Shown here: piece by piece, positions 62,601 to 64,000 of the stretch
Layout: every line of letters starts with the position of its first letter
How positions within the stretch are numbered: position 1 is the first letter of the stretch
Source of the DNA: an uncultured Bacteroidales bacterium
Lineage (GTDB): Bacteria > Bacteroidota > Bacteroidia > Bacteroidales > Paludibacteraceae
Assembly (NCBI GenBank): GCA_900319035.1
Contig: ONMU01000008.1
Location: 1 to 64,000 of the forward strand
Direction of reading: 5' to 3'
DNA length: 64,000 nucleotides
The notes under the pieces: model-generated
Database searches by the model: none
What the model was told of the DNA's origin: nothing
The model's input: only the letters and a program-made list of their open reading frames with translations
Made by a program: the position numbers and the translations under genes

Positions 62601-64000
62601 CACTAATGGTTGCATTCGTTATATTACTTTGTCCCGCAGACCAAAGACCATAGGCATTAGTCGGTGCAGAAACAGTAAGACTTCCGCCATTAAACGTCGC
62701 ATAGTCATCAGCCGTAGCTACGTTCACACCACGTGCTTCAGATGTACCGGTTACTGTCAACTGACCATCAGTCATATAGAATATACTTCCATGCGTAACG
62801 TTAATACCATATGCACTACCGGAACCCGTATTGGTTGCAGATAAAGTACCACCCTGCATAGTCAGTTTTGCTTTTTGTATAAAAGTAACAACATTCACGT
62901 TACCACTCTGCGAACTCGTAGTAGCAATGGTACCTAATCGAGAAAATCCATTATCAACTATTTGCACATCTATATCTTGAGCTGCAATAGAGAACGCTGA
63001 TGTTCCTGTACTTATCAAGGTCTTATCATTAAGATCAAACACCATTGACTTCATTAAAGACAAAGGTGAAGTAATCGTACAATTCTTAGCCAATTGCACC
63101 TTCGGCTTATTATCCATAGTATTGGCTAAAGCAACCATCTCTAATAAAGTACCGGTATTTTCATCTTGCGGCTCAGTTTCATCTCCCAATAGGATACACG
63201 CTTCATAATTCAACTCTCTGTTAGCAGAGGCTAAAATCGTAAAGGTTCTTGCTTCTCCATATTCAGGAGTAACCGTCACTTCTACCTCCGTTCCTCCAAA
63301 TGAACTCGGGTTAAAAGTGAAGGGAATAGTTAAGGTACCAGTAGAGCCCAAATCATCTCCGGATAATTTAACATAAGCCGTTGTCCCCTTGGTAACATCT
63401 CCACGGCTCGTTTTTTCAGTAAATACCACCTCAAAATCTCCTGTCGCCCATGTGCTATATGCAGAAACAGGAACTGTGACAGTGCCATTAAAAGGAGTCA
63501 ATTCACTTGTCTTTCCGGCAGAAACAACAGGGCTTATATCTCCTTCCGGTTCTCCTAACGAAGCCACCTTAAATAACGCCATAATAGTAGCATTCGCATT
63601 CGCCTTATAAGCTGAATACGGATTAGTACTCGACATCAATTCTCCATTCTTATACCAACCTCTAAAATTGGAATTCTCAGAAGACAGCGTAATTCCATCC
63701 GCATTATAGGACTCTACTATTTGATTTTCTTCCGTTGATGTCGAAAGCTCATAATCCTCAGTTTCCTCATGGAACTTCCAAACAGTAATATCACCAGGTT
63801 CTGGTTCTCCTGTATCGTAAGACTTTGTATATGAATAATGCACTTGATAAGCACCACCTGCTGGAATCACATAAGTCACCCAAAAAGGATCTATCTTTCT
63901 AAATCCTGCTTTAGGGCGCATATGAGTATCTGATTGTCCTCCAGCAGTTGTCTGAATAATATCTGTACCATCAAATGGGCCCTCATTAATAGGTTCAGTA
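56629..64000 (-). CDS. Giant surface protein 2, 5' end beyond the window
   Basis: The frame is open from the stop at 56629 to the right edge, so more than 2450 residues are visible and the signal peptide is outside. (An ATG at 63921 is internal: the frame upstream reads TEPINEGPFDGTDIIQTTAG.) The first 300 visible residues are Ig-like. About residues 330-930 are a long series of strands with YGVYV/YGAY and AYGI words (NAYGAYINGGVATLTTN, KVYGVYVESGAT), typical of a right-handed parallel beta-helix. A second helix-like region and InlB-type repeats (YTFDHWAPTFSAVTG, YSFTGWTPALQPVSG) follow. The last 430 residues match giant protein 1 (HWHAFGVPWAVDLNT, PGKGYMIAFTGSVQTVRF), and the tail is VFIIRGDQVYSIDGQMVK. 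Probable type IX-exported adhesin. Confidence 0.82.
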   Translation of the reverse strand, partial: TEPINEGPFDGTDIIQTTAGGQSDTHMRPKAGFRKIDPFWVTYVIPAGGAYQVHYSYTKSYDTGEPEPGDITVWKFHEETEDYELSTSTEENQIVESYNADGITLSSENSNFRGWYKNGELMSSTNPYSAYKANANATIMALFKVASLGEPEGDISPVVSAGKTSELTPFNGTVTVPVSAYSTWATGDFEVVFTEKTSRGDVTKGTTAYVKLSGDDLGSTGTLTIPFTFNPSSFGGTEVEVTVTPEYGEARTFTILASANRELNYEACILLGDETEPQDENTGTLLEMVALANTMDNKPKVQLAKNCTITSPLSLMKSMVFDLNDKTLISTGTSAFSIAAQDIDVQIVDNGFSRLGTIATTSSQSGNVNVVTFIQKAKLTMQGGTLSATNTGSGSAYGINVTHGSIFYMTDGQLTVTGTSEARGVNVATADDYATFNGGSLTVSAPTNAYGLWSAGQSNITNATISVEATTGANAYGAYINGGVATLTTNTISVEAQTTNAYGAYVKAGRLNGNGGSFVATGVKDKVYGVYVESGATAMLQQKATVNATITTGNGNNNVEVCGVNNLGTISLNNISVTATSATNYATAVNTVTSAVSTTIEGGNYIAQTATGYSYGLHHQYGTLSVDGGTFRAIGSGDNIYGGRAVANGSISNATLHGETQGSGKIAYGFVGGESVTVSLDNCTLEGISNTKKAYAIVTRSNLTATNCTLTATTKGAEEVYGIFVRAGSAHLNNCVATVTSYTTMAYGVNHEAGNLTIEGGEYDVVVNQTTAPNAEDSKAYGLYGAAGKTATVANAVFDVKSSNAAYSQNVYGALINGTLNSTGATYNAEGKLNVYGVWGNTASTLNLSGNTISTRATNGTASYGIYAKKNFNIDGDVVSAVGTTTGVYAMFFDASTSNGDVLGGKFSAQTNANNGYGALNDKGTAGNVELKGGVYKTTINLQKYTSSGYQIYHLDETHPDYAEGYRYIIAKENPSPYVCRIVNGAHYATLEEALQYTQDHSGTFTIVMTQSYTLPAGDYVLPANATLIVPRKFGQTTITENGNPAVADKITTVDLNENFLCLTLASDAHINVDGKIGVSGEMYCTQSGGVSNQSPYGRIHMESASHIQLNSGAYLYAWGMITGAGSITVKSNAEVREMFQVKNMPSASNLRYYIKQTNSSNTTGFMPFNQYSIQNIEVPTTYYHNSRLMTEMRCYYQGADFWYGDGNIKLVGTSDALFEVTSDDESSWVCKSYDATNKQQVWKVNSSAQLGSISITMKLPIVNQTVTVNSADYILPITNTMKIHVLDGDFAITNETELMPGSSVEINKTASLTVNSGKNVYVFDQHQWTSTSYPDAAINVHGNINVAGALYTTKSIASGTNATNGANIYSNNADAGTIFFENAAPSVTTEIDLITGIENNAIKTRTVTMDPAQLKNGTGASQAYTATSGTAASHSFAYMNNEWTPTYTNGCFEVVGDKVYAKPSGYVQLKKTAMGDDGLEGVEEDDHTYLTIDDKLLILMIGCQWWEVEATSDPSVFECKKPGYEGFYYYDNFDEIWKLKTVNVKFYSKEEGEGDAVLHTVVTDFNGRPDPSVIPSNPTKATTTGFTYQFYGWKSSETGTTYKWTDPLEVATADMSYRPVFTETKRNYTITLVNANNGANVPLEVPYGDTPEYTPKKDPTAQYTYTFDHWAPTFSAVTGAATYTAYWNSVVNNYDIIWKNGDEVLETDENQPYGTATAYNGATPTKEMDDQYEYTFSKWKSSLNGNLYNNGSTPSVGGETTYEAQYTTTPRYVITFNNYDGTQLARIIYTQGGMPVYEGVPTRKRDADGYFRFIGWKNSDGDDYAANETLPSVTKKETYTAQYDYVTDLFTITLQNVDGNGAEWSGKFGEGSIPFYDPNNDDVPNVPEKAGDAQYSYSFTGWTPALQPVSGEATYTAQFGEEINSYTITFANVDGKGAQQQLEYDYGETPEYSGVVSLYSDGTHLYSFRAWKRTSNQQEYTTLPTVVGNETYTAQYDVVENLDVNDDITVDENTSLGSTTVHVSGKLNVADGVTLTTTNLILEASANASGQILDGAGTIDAANVYYDLKLNTDARHWHAFGVPWAVDLNTNPLTEVETGRTLNISRDYEIMYYDTHTRATEGPGANCWKYLKHYDQAGQPIDELTPGKGYMIAFTGSVQTVRFVKKSGAPILYADEVNLLAEGNGTDQGINAVANPMAYHATLGLAGVAQVHDGGLIGEDDYSEVNISGMNFIVGKTVYVQIAYDQTISVANNQINPAAAPARRAAKATEKEYLTLDDYYTIALTSSNGEEKKLYVLPEEEKEDKYVIGHDLAKMGMSTKKPQIWIKRYDVNLGLNTIAPMDGVAEFPVSVYAPKAGQYTLSLVSEPDDEYTVYLTLNGEAIWNLSSSEYAPELSAGTNKSYGLRLVANKAPQTATGIDEAVVDAQGEIKKVIINDKVFIIRGDQVYSIDGQMVK

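Noticed and set aside
56629..63921. Complete giant gene starting at the ATG at 63921
   Set aside because: The frame continues open to the window edge, and the residues after 63921 are no signal peptide, so the start lies outside.

Overview
The window is chromosomal DNA of a Bacteroidota bacterium, most likely an uncultivated Bacteroidales. The evidence is the promoter form found throughout (TTTG, about 20 bases, then TAnnTTTG, usually in the context AGTACCTTTGCA), the lack of Shine-Dalgarno sites, the families present (PorW/SprE, an OstA-like protein, SurA paralogues, a GT3-like glycogen synthase, RhuM, FISUMP and InlB-type repeat proteins), and secreted proteins that end in sorting-like tails. 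I cannot assign a family or genus. 

Layout. 1-2341 is accessory DNA on the minus strand: a partial hypothetical gene, a hypothetical gene whose true start seems lost in an A8 run, a RhuM-type protein behind a leader of three 48-base hairpin repeats, and a 41-aa protein. 2375-6917 holds a 1412-aa secreted FISUMP/repeat protein with a small gene upstream. 7120-7550 is a non-coding element bounded by 16-base inverted repeats. 7666-16822 runs on the plus strand: a DUF2147 protein, then an envelope-biogenesis run (SurA-like lipoprotein, SurA, OstA-like protein, outer-membrane barrel), dnaG, a radical SAM protein and a glycosyltransferase. 16914-18315 has tRNA-Glu, rpsT and an AraC regulator. 18320-24018 is a tight five-gene minus-strand operon (pRiA4b-like protein, miaA, PKD lipoprotein, glycogen synthase, C69 dipeptidase). 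psuK-psuG follow on the plus strand, then HIT, greA, a 34-aa gene, miaB and tRNA-Pro. 

28893-43458 looks like one long minus-strand operon with three large or medium secreted proteins, an outer-membrane protein, tsaB and porW, so a type IX secretion component sits with its probable cargo. 43678-64000 is the unusual part. Two giant surface proteins (2705 aa, and more than 2450 aa running off the right edge) share a C-terminal block and tail. Each is followed by an array of 9-base CTAG-N5 units and then by a small MKKK-type protein of 43 or 46 aa and a strong terminator. A dead C-terminal scrap of a third giant gene, still attached to its own CTAG array, lies at 52220-52304. Between the giants sit four accessory genes: a four-helix-bundle protein flanked by two nine-unit CTAG arrays, a 373-aa unknown, a DUF3987-like ATPase and a 127-aa unknown. 

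The best candidate for an undescribed system is this giant gene / CTAG-N5 array / small-protein cassette. It appears to have been duplicated, partly deleted and interrupted by other genes. No transposase, integrase, reverse transcriptase or CRISPR array was found.
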